Origin: an uncultured Roseburia sp.
GTDB taxonomy: Bacteria > Bacillota > Clostridia > Lachnospirales > Lachnospiraceae
Assembly: GCA_947088345.1 (NCBI GenBank)
Contig: CAMUGE010000006.1
Coordinates: 1-64,000, forward strand
Direction: 5' to 3'
DNA length: 64,000 nucleotides
The notes under the pieces were generated by a model. That model was not told the DNA's origin and made no database searches. It saw nothing but the letters and a program-made list of their open reading frames with translations. Position numbers and translations under genes: made by a program. This document shows, piece after piece, positions 42,255 through 50,410 of this stretch. Within the stretch, counting starts at the first letter, position 1; each line of letters starts with the position of its first letter.

Positions 42255-42293
42255 TTGGTTTGTTGTATGGCGACTTTATAAAGGTTGTATGGC
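42255..42293 (+). promoter_or_regulatory. Promoter and direct-repeat operators of the XRE gene
   Basis: TTGGTT (42255-42260), 16-bp spacer, TATAAA (42277-42282). The 10-mer GTTGTATGGC occurs at 42262-42271 and 42284-42293, 22 bp apart, flanking the -10. Such direct repeats two turns apart suit autoregulation by the adjacent XRE protein (inference). Confidence 0.5.
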
Positions 42294-42349
42294 ATTCTGT
42301 TGACGGGCGAATGTTGCCGATACTATGGACGGTGAGAGAGGTATACGCA

Positions 42350-42688
42350 ATGAACGGGAAGAAGAAGGATCTGAATATACTGATAGGGAAACGATTGCAG
42401 AATGCCAGAGTAAATGCCGGTTATACACAGGAAATGTTTGCGGAGACGCTGGGTGTGAGTGTGGAGCATTACCGAAAACTTGAGTGCGGCGCTTACAGCC
42501 TGCAGCCGGAGAAACTGCTGCTATTATACGAAAAGTATAAGATTGATCTGACTGGCCTGATCGCCGGGAAAAAAATGGAACCTTTTGATCTGGACGGGTT
42601 TATTGCGAACTGTACCAGAGAGGAGCGGGATCAGCTTGTCAGGCGTATGCTTGTCTACATCGAGAAATGGATTACAGGATCGGATTAA
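42350..42688 (+). CDS. XRE-family transcriptional regulator
   Basis: A 112-residue protein with an N-terminal Cro/C1-type HTH (about 10-65: IGKRLQNARVNAGYTQEMFA, LGVSVEHYRKLECGAYSLQP). A C-terminal helical tail of about 45 residues probably serves for dimerisation. In-frame starts exist back to 42260, but that lies in the promoter; ATG 42350 follows GAGAGAGG. The target is unknown apart from possible autoregulation through the direct repeats. A stem-loop terminator follows. Confidence 0.82.
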   Translation: MNGKKKDLNILIGKRLQNARVNAGYTQEMFAETLGVSVEHYRKLECGAYSLQPEKLLLLYEKYKIDLTGLIAGKKMEPFDLDGFIANCTREERDQLVRRMLVYIEKWITGSD

Positions 42689-42711
42689 AAAGAAAAGATG
42701 GCCGTTTTAAT

Positions 42712-42787
42712 CGGAATCTGGCGTATGGTGAAACTTGAGCTGTGTTTCCAGATATAAAGTTTCACGGGTCGGATTCCGTTATTTTTT
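42712..42787 (+). terminator. Two-tier stem-loop terminator after the XRE gene
   Basis: An outer stem CGGAATC (42712-42718)/GATTCCG (42772-42778) and an inner stem GTGAAACTT (42728-42736)/AAGTTTCAC (42757-42765) enclose a 20-nt loop, and TTATTTTTT follows. Its position and T tract fit an intrinsic terminator, though the long arms could also act as a protein-binding site. Confidence 0.6.
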
Positions 42788-42839
42788 CGAGATTTTCCGG
42801 TATCATAAAAAAGAATCACAGCAGGGGAGCCAAAATCCA

Positions 42840-42867
42840 TAGACTTTTTTGGGAAAATGATTATAAT
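42840..42867 (+). promoter_or_regulatory. Promoter of ugd
   Basis: TAGACT (42840-42845), 16-bp spacer, perfect TATAAT (42862-42867). Start near 42874, about 40 nt before the ATG at 42914. Confidence 0.6.
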
Positions 42868-42913
42868 AGGAAGCAGTTCGTATGTCATATGGATAGGGCA
42901 AAGGAGGAGCCAG

Positions 42914-44143
42914 ATGAAAATAACAGTTACCGGGGTCGGTTACGTCGGTCTGTCACTCGCCGTGTTGCTGGCGCAGGAGAATGAGGTGACGGCGCTTGAT
43001 ATTTTACCGGAGAAAGCAGATCTGATCAATCGGAAAAAATCGCCGATTATTGATCGTGAGATAGAAGATTATCTTGCAAACAGGAAATTAAATCTGACAG
43101 CGACGACAGAGAAAGAAGCCGCGCTAAAAGATGCAGATTTTATTATTATTGCGACGCCTACCAATTATGATCCGGATAAAAACTATTTTGATACAAGTTC
43201 TGTCGAGGATATTATAGAACGGACGCTGCCGCTGAATCCGGATGCGGTCCTGGTTGTCAAATCCACTGTTCCGGTCGGATATACAGAGAGTATGCGGGAA
43301 AAATATCAGACGGAACGAATTTTGTTTTCGCCGGAATTTTTACGTGAGGGACGGGCACTCTACGACAATCTGTATCCCTCCAGGATCATTGTGGGCGTAC
43401 CGGATGCAGACGGGGCGATGACAAAAGCGGCGCATACATTTGCCGGGCTTCTCTCACGGGGAGCGGTCAAAAAAGAGATTCCGACACTGTTTATGCACAG
43501 CACGGAAGCCGAAGCGGTAAAGCTGTTTGCCAATACGTATCTTGCGCTGCGCGTCGCCTATTTCAATGAACTTGACACTTATGCGGAAGTGCGCGGGCTT
43601 AATACAAAAAATATTATCGAAGGAATCGGACTTGATCCGAGAATCGGTACGCATTACAATAATCCGTCCTTTGGGTATGGCGGTTACTGCCTGCCGAAAG
43701 ATACAAAGCAGCTTCTGGCGAACTATGAGTTTGTGCCGAATAATATTATCGGTGCGATTGTGGATGCGAATCGTACCAGAAAAGATTTTATTGCAGAGAG
43801 AATTTTGGAAAAAGCCGGATTTTACAGCAGCGGCAGCGGCAGGAACGGCTGGCCGGGCAATGACTGTCGGGTGGGAATCTATCGTCTGACAATGAAAGCC
43901 GATTCCGACAATTTCAGACAGAGTTCTATCCAGGGCATAATGAAGCGTCTGAAAGCAAAAGGAGTGGAAGTTGTGTTATATGAGCCGACGCTTAAAGAAG
44001 AAAAGTTTTTTGGCAGCAGAGTAATCTCTTCCCTGGAAGAGTTTAAACAGGTGTCGGATGTGATAGTGGCAAACCGCTATGACAAGGGACTTAACGATGT
44101 AAAAGAGAAAGTGTATACACGAGATTTGTACCATCGGGATTGA
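42914..44143 (+). CDS. ugd: UDP-glucose/UDP-sugar 6-dehydrogenase
   Basis: A 409-residue NAD-dependent enzyme oxidising a UDP-sugar (typically UDP-glucose to UDP-glucuronate) for surface polysaccharide synthesis. The N-terminal [15 protein letters not shown] binds [12 protein letters not shown] is the family loop, and the catalytic Cys259 lies in [10 protein letters not shown]. The frame opens at 42857 inside the promoter; ATG 42914 follows AGGAGG. It stands alone without other nucleotide-sugar genes, so the sugar could also be UDP-GlcNAc or ManNAc; UDP-glucose is the default. Confidence 0.93.
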   Translation: MKITVTGVGYVGLSLAVLLAQENEVTALDILPEKADLINRKKSPIIDREIEDYLANRKLNLTATTEKEAALKDADFIIIATPTNYDPDKNYFDTSSVEDIIERTLPLNPDAVLVVKSTVPVGYTESMREKYQTERILFSPEFLREGRALYDNLYPSRIIVGVPDADGAMTKAAHTFAGLLSRGAVKKEIPTLFMHSTEAEAVKLFANTYLALRVAYFNELDTYAEVRGLNTKNIIEGIGLDPRIGTHYNNPSFGYGGYCLPKDTKQLLANYEFVPNNIIGAIVDANRTRKDFIAERILEKAGFYSSGSGRNGWPGNDCRVGIYRLTMKADSDNFRQSSIQGIMKRLKAKGVEVVLYEPTLKEEKFFGSRVISSLEEFKQVSDVIVANRYDKGLNDVKEKVYTRDLYHRD

Positions 44144-44291
44144 AAAAGATATGTTACGATATTCAGCTTTATGATATTCTTAAAGTTATGCAGAGCCGGA
44201 ATGCGATATTGGCGCATTTTGTGAGGATTTGGTCTGACATAAAGTCAGCGGTGGTCTGTTGCGAAAAGTGCACAAAAAATTCTGAAATTGA

Positions 44292-44320
44292 TTGCATTTT
44301 TAGGATAATATTGCTATAAT
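44292..44320 (+). promoter_or_regulatory. Promoter of hpf
   Basis: TTGCAT (44292-44297), 17-bp spacer, perfect TATAAT (44315-44320). Between the ugd stop and this site (44144-44291) no feature is evident. Confidence 0.7.
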
Positions 44321-44375
44321 TACTACATGATATGTGAATCGTGTATCAAATAAACAGCAAAGGGGTTGTGACAGC

Positions 44376-44906
44376 ATGAAGATCAATATTACAGGAAGAA
44401 ATATTGAGTTGACCGATGGGTTGAGAGCAGCAGTGGAGGACAAGCTTGGCAAACTGGAGAAGTATTTTACGCCGGATACAGAAGTCTACGTGACGCTTTC
44501 CGTAGAAAAGGAGCGTCAGAAAGTTGAGGTTACGATTCCTGCCAAAGGCAACTATATCCGCTCAGAGCAGGTGAGCAGCGATATGTATGTGACCATTGAT
44601 CTGGTGGAAGAAGTGATTGAGCGACAGCTCAAGAAATACAGGACAAAACTTGTCACAAAACAACAGAATGCCGCTTCTGTCTTTAAACGGGAATTTTTGG
44701 AGGAACAGTCCGACGAAGAAGAAGAGATTCGGATTATCCGTTCCAAGAAATTTGACATGAAGCCGATGTATCCGGAGGATGCATGCGTGCAGATGGAATT
44801 GTTGGGACATGATTTCTTTGTATTTATCAATGCGGAAACAGAGGACGTCAATGTTGTTTACCGCAGACAGGGCAACACATACGGACTGATTGAGCCGGAA
44901 TATTGA
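44376..44906 (+). CDS. hpf: Long-form ribosome hibernation promoting factor
   Basis: A 176-residue HPF that dimerises 70S ribosomes into 100S particles in stationary phase or stress. The N-terminal S30AE domain (about 1-100; MKINITGRNIELTDGLRAAV) is followed by an acidic linker. The C-terminal dimerisation domain (about 120-175) contains FDMKPMYPEDACVQMELLGH and DVNVVYRRQGNTYGLIEP. This long architecture is the Firmicute type. The start at 44376 follows AAAGGGG; the frame is open from 44334. It has a dedicated promoter. Confidence 0.96.
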   Translation: MKINITGRNIELTDGLRAAVEDKLGKLEKYFTPDTEVYVTLSVEKERQKVEVTIPAKGNYIRSEQVSSDMYVTIDLVEEVIERQLKKYRTKLVTKQQNAASVFKREFLEEQSDEEEEIRIIRSKKFDMKPMYPEDACVQMELLGHDFFVFINAETEDVNVVYRRQGNTYGLIEPEY

Positions 44907-44973
44907 GCAGACAGAGCCAATTGGGGGGTATGAGCGCAGAAAGTTAAAAATATTGACATAATGGAACAGGAAC

Positions 44974-45005
44974 AGGGCAGAGAGAGAATAAATTTCTCGC
45001 CCCTC
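44974..45005 (-). ncRNA. Group II intron domain VI (relic)
   Basis: On the - strand, immediately 3' of domain V, GGGGCGAGAAA and TTCTCTCTCTGCCC form an imperfect hairpin with unpaired bases on one side, as expected for domain VI carrying the branch-point A. The intron 3' end would lie a few bases beyond, near 44970. Confidence 0.55.
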
Positions 45006-45010
45006 GCATT

Positions 45011-45041
45011 GAACCGTACGTACGGGTCTCGTATACGGCTC
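45011..45041 (-). ncRNA. Group II intron domain V (relic)
   Basis: Read on the - strand the segment starts GAGCCGTATACGAGAC and ends GTACGTACGGTTC. This is the conserved domain V pattern: lower stem GAGCCGTA/TACGGTTC containing the catalytic AGC, a two-base bulge and a short capped upper stem. It lies six bases after the stop of the reverse-transcriptase remnant and before domain VI, the normal order. Confidence 0.8.
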
Positions 45042-45047
45042 CACAAT

Positions 45048-45329
45048 TTATATTCCAACTTTGACTGAGTAATAGGATAAGGGATTGAGCAGACCAGCTC
45101 CATCTTTTATCCTATTTTCAAGTAAATCTTTACTGATTATGAAGTTCACTACGTTCATTCCACATCTTCTGTACCATCCAAGTCTCGAATTTGCCGCCTT
45201 GAAAATCGCTTCTTGCTTACATCCAATCCTGTACTTCCAGTTTAGATAATTAACATCTTCGAAACAGCGCGCCCTCAATTGCCGGGATGGCATGAGAAAC
45301 AGAAATCCATATGCCCCGTTTTTTCCCAC
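45048..45329 (-). pseudogene. C-terminal fragment of a group II intron reverse transcriptase/maturase
   Basis: The last ~75 codons (RQLRARCFEDVNYLNWKYRI, IFKAANSRLGWYRR, LLNPLSYYSVKV) follow the pattern of the C-terminal end of group II intron maturases (compare ...ANTRKGYWRI...LSYY). The RT motifs 0-7 and most of domain X are missing, and upstream (45330-45407) I see no intron 5' structure. It is therefore a 3'-end relic, left by deletion or by incomplete retrohoming. Orientation is opposite to all neighbours. The apparent ATG at 45329 is probably incidental. Confidence 0.7.
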
Positions 45330-45364
45330 GCGCTTACGGTAAGAATATACACGCGATTCGCGGA

Positions 45365-45394
45365 TTTACAAATATAGTTTTAATTGATTATAAT
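45365..45394 (+). promoter_or_regulatory. Promoter of the short gene at 45408
   Basis: TTTACA (45365-45370), 18-bp spacer, perfect TATAAT (45389-45394). It lies next to the intron relic's outer edge. Confidence 0.55.
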
Positions 45395-45407
45395 AAAAGC
45401 GGATTGT

Positions 45408-45719
45408 ATGTCACATGGCGGTTTGTATGAAAAGATGAAAGAGAAAAACGGTGAAAAAATATTATATCTGAATCATGTTATCGCGCTTGCAGGGGCGGAT
45501 CAGACATTACGGCGTTCGATTGGCAGTGTATACTGCTGTACCGGAAAACAGGCGGAATTGCTGGAGAAGATTTTGCTTGGCCTTAAACAGGGAGTACATG
45601 AGCATAATTCGCAAAGTTTTAGAAATCAGGTTTATCAGTATGGCAGCATGGTAAAGGACAGAGACCTGTTCGCAAGACAGATGTTTTTATTGCTTTTTGA
45701 TATTTTGGAAACGATCTGA
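45408..45719 (+). CDS. Small hypothetical protein
   Basis: A 103-residue (or 94-residue from ATG 45435) soluble, mostly helical protein with three cysteines, two of them adjacent (SVYCCTGKQAELLEKILLGL). I do not recognise a family. The predicted promoter start near 45401 leaves very little leader for ATG 45408, so ATG 45435 or leaderless translation is possible; ribosome binding sites are weak. The frame also opens at 45384, inside the promoter. It is separate from ddl by 152 nt. Confidence 0.5.
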   Translation: MSHGGLYEKMKEKNGEKILYLNHVIALAGADQTLRRSIGSVYCCTGKQAELLEKILLGLKQGVHEHNSQSFRNQVYQYGSMVKDRDLFARQMFLLLFDILETI

Positions 45720-45800
45720 CAACAGACAGGGAAAAACAGAAAAATATTCTTAAAATAAGAGCAGGGGGAGGAAAAAACTGCCATGTGAATCACAATTTCC

Positions 45801-45829
45801 TTGTCACAAAGCCAAAAAAGGTATACTAT
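45801..45829 (+). promoter_or_regulatory. Probable promoter of ddl-murF
   Basis: TTGTCA (45801-45806), 17-bp spacer, TACTAT (45824-45829). TATACT at 45822-45827 is an alternative -10 with a 15-bp spacer. Confidence 0.5.
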
Positions 45830-45871
45830 AAAACAAATGGCTTATTGAGCCGATAGAAAAAGGAGTATACA

Positions 45872-46936
45872 ATGAATATTGTTGTTTTGGCAGGCGGATT
45901 GAGCGCCGAGAGGGATGTTTCCCTGCAGACAGGGGAAATGGTAAAAAATGCGTTGAGCGAAAACGGTCACCAGGTAATATTGCTTGATGTGTTTATGGGA
46001 TACAGCGATAAAACGGAAGATTTATCCGGTATTTTTGAAAAAGCAAAAGAGGTTAGCATAAAAGTGGACGCAATCCCGGAGACGGCGCCGGATCTTGCAA
46101 AGGTAAAGGCGATGCGCAAAGATCAGTCAGACAATTTTTTCGGCCCCAATATTGTGGAATTATGCAGGATGGCCGATATCGTTTTTCTGGCGCTGCATGG
46201 AAAAGACGGGGAGGACGGAAAAATACAGGCGGCGTTTGATCTGCTTGGCATACGCTATACCGGCAGCGGATATTTTGGCAGCGCTGCGGCAATGAATAAA
46301 GCGCTGGCAAAACTTGTGTTTTTAAAAAACAATATCCCTACGCCGAACGGTATTTCGCTGACAAAAAAAGACAGTGCAAAAACAGCAAAGGAACTTGGGA
46401 TACATATGCCGTGTGTTGTAAAACCCTGCAGCGGAGGTTCCAGTATCGGCGTGTCTATCGTAACAGACGATGAAGAATTTGAGGCGGCGGTACAGGAAGC
46501 GTTTATCTGGGAGGATGAGCTTGTGGTGGAAGAGTATATCAGGGGACGTGAGTTTTCTGTCGGTATTCTCGACGATCAGCCGCTTCCGGTGATTGAGATG
46601 GCGCCGGTAGAGGGATTTTACGATTATATTAATAAATACAAAGCCGGAAGTACAGTAGAGACATGTCCGGCGGACTTGCCGCCGGAGATTGCGTCGTCCA
46701 TGCAGCAGTATGCGCTGCGCGCGTCGCGCGCGCTGGGACTTTTTGCATACAGCCGTGCAGATTTTGTGCTGAGCGAAAAAAATGAGATTTATTGTCTGGA
46801 AATTAATACGCTGCCCGGTATGACGGCGACAAGTCTTCTGCCGCAGGAAGCGCTTGAACTCGGGATTGATTATCGTGCGCTCTGCGAGAAAATCATTGAG
46901 ATATCGTTGCAGAAATATCATAGCCAATTGATTTGA
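45872..46936 (+). CDS. ddl: D-alanine--D-alanine ligase
   Basis: A 354-residue ATP-grasp enzyme making D-Ala-D-Ala for peptidoglycan. The N-terminal VVLAGGLSAERDVSLQTG and LHGKDGEDGKIQAAFDLLGI contain substrate-binding residues. The ATP-grasp region has VVKPCSGGSSIGVSIV and YCLEINTLPGMT (metal-binding Glu/Asn). It lies 32 nt before murF, whose enzyme uses the dipeptide directly. An unusual insert (about residues 60-85, SIKVDAIPETAPDLAKVKAM) between the N-terminal strands adds to the length; other Clostridial Ddl proteins may share it. Confidence 0.95.
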   Translation: MNIVVLAGGLSAERDVSLQTGEMVKNALSENGHQVILLDVFMGYSDKTEDLSGIFEKAKEVSIKVDAIPETAPDLAKVKAMRKDQSDNFFGPNIVELCRMADIVFLALHGKDGEDGKIQAAFDLLGIRYTGSGYFGSAAAMNKALAKLVFLKNNIPTPNGISLTKKDSAKTAKELGIHMPCVVKPCSGGSSIGVSIVTDDEEFEAAVQEAFIWEDELVVEEYIRGREFSVGILDDQPLPVIEMAPVEGFYDYINKYKAGSTVETCPADLPPEIASSMQQYALRASRALGLFAYSRADFVLSEKNEIYCLEINTLPGMTATSLLPQEALELGIDYRALCEKIIEISLQKYHSQLI

Positions 46937-46968
46937 GTCGCGGCAGAGCCGCGGTATGGAGGATAACT

Positions 46969-48333
46969 ATGACATTAGAATGGATTGCAAATATTTGTGG
47001 CGGGACGCTTTCTGGCAGCGAGTCAGATCAGAAGATCGAGGTGACGGGCGTTCATACAGACAGCCGCGAGATAAAAAGCGGATGGCTGTTTATTCCGTTA
47101 AAAGCAGAGCGTGACGGTCATGACTTTATCGCTGCGGCAGCAAAAAACGGGGCTGTGGCCGCGCTTTCCGAGAGAGAACTGGACGGCAGTCTGCCCTATA
47201 TCAGAGTGGCGGATACAAAAGCCGCAATGCATCGGCTGGCTGCAGCCTATCGGCGCTCTCTTGCTGTTAAAGTAGTCGGCATTACCGGGAGCGTGGGAAA
47301 GACCAGCACAAAGGAGATGATTGCGTCGGTGCTGGCCGAACAGTATCAGGTGTTAAAGACCGAGGGCAACTACAATAATGAGATCGGGCTTCCGCTTACC
47401 ATATTTCGTCTCAAAAAAGAGCATGAGGTTGCCGTGTTGGAAATGGGAATTTCAGATTTCGGTGAGATGCATCGCCTTGCCGGGATGGCGTATCCGGATC
47501 TGTGCGTGATTACAAATATCGGGTTAAGCCATCTGGAGCATCTGGGCAGCCGGGACGGCATTTTAAAAGCAAAGACAGAGAGTTTTTCTCATATCAAAGA
47601 AAACGGCGCTGCTATCTTAAATGGAGACGACGATAAACTCTGCGCGTTGACAGAGGCGGACGGAAAGCCGGTGATATTTTATGGAATCGGGAATGATAAA
47701 GGCGATGGCAGAGAAGTGTATGCAGATCAGATTGATGCGGAGAGTCTAAAACAAACCTGCGCTGTCATTCATATCGGAGAGGAACAGTTTCCGGTCTGCA
47801 TACCGGCTGCGGGAGCGCATAATGTCTACCATGCGCTTGCGGCGGCCTGTGTAGGAACAAAGCTGGGACTTAGCGCCGCACAGATCAGGCGCGGGATTGA
47901 GCATGTGCAGTCCATAGACGGAAGAAACCGCCTGATTGAGCAGGGGAAAATCACGATCATTGACGCCTGCTATAATGCGAGTCCAAATTCCATGAATGCG
48001 TCCATTGATGTGCTCACAAAGGCCAGGGGGAGAAAAATTGCGGTGCTCGGCGATATGGGAGAGCTTGGACCGGATTCAAAAAAACTTCATGCACTGGTCG
48101 GGGAGTATATTGCCGGCGCTCCGATTGACGCATTGTTTTGCACCGGCACACTTGCGTCTGAGATCGTTGCGGCGGCAAAAGCGGCGGGCAGCAGCGCAGA
48201 TCTAATCTACGAAAACAGCAGGGAGACGCTGATTGAAAAACTGCGGCAGTATAAACAGGAAGGCGATACGATACTGGTCAAAGCATCGCATTTTATGGAG
48301 TTCCATAAAATTGTAGACGCTTTGTCAGAATAG
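46969..48333 (+). CDS. murF: UDP-MurNAc-tripeptide--D-Ala-D-Ala ligase
   Basis: A 454-residue Mur ligase adding D-Ala-D-Ala to the UDP-MurNAc tripeptide, the last cytoplasmic step of the peptidoglycan precursor. Mur motifs are intact: P-loop GITGSVGKTSTKEMIASVL, EGNYNNEIGLPLT, EMGISDFGEM and NASPNSMNAS. The start at 46969 follows TATGGAGGATAA; upstream in-frame codons to 46933 precede that site. It forms an operon with ddl. Confidence 0.96.
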   Translation: MTLEWIANICGGTLSGSESDQKIEVTGVHTDSREIKSGWLFIPLKAERDGHDFIAAAAKNGAVAALSERELDGSLPYIRVADTKAAMHRLAAAYRRSLAVKVVGITGSVGKTSTKEMIASVLAEQYQVLKTEGNYNNEIGLPLTIFRLKKEHEVAVLEMGISDFGEMHRLAGMAYPDLCVITNIGLSHLEHLGSRDGILKAKTESFSHIKENGAAILNGDDDKLCALTEADGKPVIFYGIGNDKGDGREVYADQIDAESLKQTCAVIHIGEEQFPVCIPAAGAHNVYHALAAACVGTKLGLSAAQIRRGIEHVQSIDGRNRLIEQGKITIIDACYNASPNSMNASIDVLTKARGRKIAVLGDMGELGPDSKKLHALVGEYIAGAPIDALFCTGTLASEIVAAAKAAGSSADLIYENSRETLIEKLRQYKQEGDTILVKASHFMEFHKIVDALSE

Positions 48334-48355
48334 ACAGAAAGGCAGGAAAAAGATT

Positions 48356-48595
48356 ATGTTGAATCCATCCGGCATTTTAAAACTGGTTGGCATCAAAAAT
48401 AAATTTATGTCATTGCATCCCAAATTTTCGGCGTTTATCGGGCATTTGATGAGAAACGGGATTGCCGAGGGGAGTGTAATTGAGATTACTGTGACAGGGC
48501 CGGACGGGGAAACGGTTACATCCAATATGAAAGTGACACAGGATGATATTGCGATGTTCCAGGAGATCGCAGAAACAGTATCTACTTTTCGGTAG
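48356..48595 (+). CDS. Small conserved-looking protein between murF and recJ
   Basis: A 79-residue soluble protein. The first half is basic (LVGIKNKFMSLHPKFSAFIG). The second half has a beta-like strand pair and an acidic helix (IEITVTGPDGETVTSNMKVT). No family is recognised. It has a good AGAAAGGCAGGAAAAAG leader and sits 22 nt after murF and 6 nt before recJ, so it is co-transcribed. The compact alpha-beta pattern and tight packing make it a likely real gene. Confidence 0.75.
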   Translation: MLNPSGILKLVGIKNKFMSLHPKFSAFIGHLMRNGIAEGSVIEITVTGPDGETVTSNMKVTQDDIAMFQEIAETVSTFR

Positions 48596-48601
48596 GGAAA
48601 T

Positions 48602-50359
48602 ATGGAAAACTGGTTAGTGATAAACAAGGGAGCCGATTTTCAGGGAATCGGGGAACGTTTTTGTATCAGCCCGGTTCTGGCGAGGCTGATCCGAAACAGA
48701 GAAGTGGTCGGGGATGAAGCGATTGCCAGATATTTAAACGGCGGCATGGAATGCCTGTATGACCCGCACCTGTTAAAGGATGCGGATCTGCTCTGTGAAA
48801 AGCTGTCATACGCAGTTGACTGCGGAAAAAAAATACGTATTATCGGCGACTATGACATCGACGGCATTATGTCGACTTATATTATGTATCAGGGTATCAG
48901 CCGTGTGGGCGGAACTGTGGATTTTCAGATACCGGACCGAATTACAGACGGTTACGGACTAAACGAAAATCTGATTCGCCGGGCGGCCGCGGACGGGATC
49001 GAGGTTATTGTAACCTGCGATAACGGAATCTCGGCGATGCGGGAGATTGCGCTTGCCAAAGAACTGGGAATGTCGGTGCTCGTGACCGACCATCATGAGA
49101 TCCCTTATCAGGAAGAAAACGGGAAGCGCATTTATCAGAAAAGTGAGGCGGACGCCATTGTAAATCCAAAACAGCCGGACTGTAAGTATCCGTTTTCGGG
49201 CCTGTGCGGGGCAGCTGTAGCATGGAAAGTTATTCAGGTATTGTATGAAAAACGCGGGGCAGCGGCAGAGGAGGCAGAAGCTTTTCTTGAAAATGTGGCT
49301 TTTGCGACAGTCGGCGACGTGATGGATCTGAAAGATGAGAACAGGATTCTTGTCAAGGAGGGGTTAAAACGGATTCGCTGCACTTCAAATGTTGGAATGC
49401 GCGCTCTGATCTTAAAAAATAATCTGGAACCGGGTCAGATATCGGCATATCATTTCGGTTATGTCTTAGGGCCCTGTATCAATGCAAGCGGGCGTCTCGA
49501 CACAGCGAAGCTGGCGCTGAAACTCTTTCTGGAACAGGACGCGCCGACAGCTTCCGCTATTGCCGCGGAACTTACAAAATTAAATTCCATGCGCAAGGAT
49601 ATGACGGCAGAAGGCGTTTTGTCAGCCCGCGCCGTTGTGGAAGCGGGTAACGCCGGGGAAAAGGTCTATGTTATCTTCCTGCCCATGGTACATGAAAGTC
49701 TTGCAGGGATTATTGCGGGCAGAATCAGGGAAGCATACAACAGGCCGACTTTTGTCCTGACGCGCTCGGAAGACGGGGTGAAAGGTTCCGGCAGATCCGT
49801 CGAGGGGTATTCCATGTATGACGAGTTGTGTAAGTGCAGCGAATTTTTTACAAAATTCGGCGGTCATCCGATGGCTGCCGGATTATCCATGCGTGAAGAA
49901 TCGGTTGATGCATTTCGGGAAAAAATAAATATATGCTGTGAGTTGACAGAAGCGGATTTTATCCCTAAGATAAAAATAGATATTCCGATGCCGGCGGGAT
50001 ATCCTGATGTGGCGCTGGTACAGGAGCTTACGCGTTTAGAGCCGTATGGAAAAGGGAATCCAAAGCCCCTGTTTGCGGACCGGGATCTTGGAATCAGACA
50101 GGCCTCTGTCGTCGGAAAAAACAAAAACGTGCTGAAGCTTGTTTTGACGACAAGCAGGAGCGAGCGTGTTTCTGCGGTTTATTTTGGCGACGTTGCGGCG
50201 TGGATAAATTATTATAAAGAAAAATATGGAAGCGAGGAGCTGGACAGGGCCTTTGCGGGCCAAAACAACAGGATACGGCTCTCTGTCGTATACGATCCGC
50301 AGATAAACCGGTATCAGGGGGCAGAAACAATACAGCTTGTCATCCGCAATTACCGATAG
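48602..50359 (+). CDS. recJ: Single-stranded-DNA-specific exonuclease RecJ
   Basis: A 585-residue DHH-family 5'-3' exonuclease for recombination and mismatch or base-excision repair. DHH motifs include IIGDYDIDGIMST, VTDHHEIPY and CINASGRLDTA. The DHHA1 region has GSGRSVEGYSMYDELCKC and KFGGHPMAAGLSM, and the C-terminal OB-like domain has PYGKGNPKPLF. It is full length and starts 6 nt after the small gene. Confidence 0.95.
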   Translation: MENWLVINKGADFQGIGERFCISPVLARLIRNREVVGDEAIARYLNGGMECLYDPHLLKDADLLCEKLSYAVDCGKKIRIIGDYDIDGIMSTYIMYQGISRVGGTVDFQIPDRITDGYGLNENLIRRAAADGIEVIVTCDNGISAMREIALAKELGMSVLVTDHHEIPYQEENGKRIYQKSEADAIVNPKQPDCKYPFSGLCGAAVAWKVIQVLYEKRGAAAEEAEAFLENVAFATVGDVMDLKDENRILVKEGLKRIRCTSNVGMRALILKNNLEPGQISAYHFGYVLGPCINASGRLDTAKLALKLFLEQDAPTASAIAAELTKLNSMRKDMTAEGVLSARAVVEAGNAGEKVYVIFLPMVHESLAGIIAGRIREAYNRPTFVLTRSEDGVKGSGRSVEGYSMYDELCKCSEFFTKFGGHPMAAGLSMREESVDAFREKINICCELTEADFIPKIKIDIPMPAGYPDVALVQELTRLEPYGKGNPKPLFADRDLGIRQASVVGKNKNVLKLVLTTSRSERVSAVYFGDVAAWINYYKEKYGSEELDRAFAGQNNRIRLSVVYDPQINRYQGAETIQLVIRNYR

Positions 50360-50410
50360 CGGATCTCTCCTGAAAACAGTAAATGATAGGGAAAGGTATG
50401 GTCAGATATC

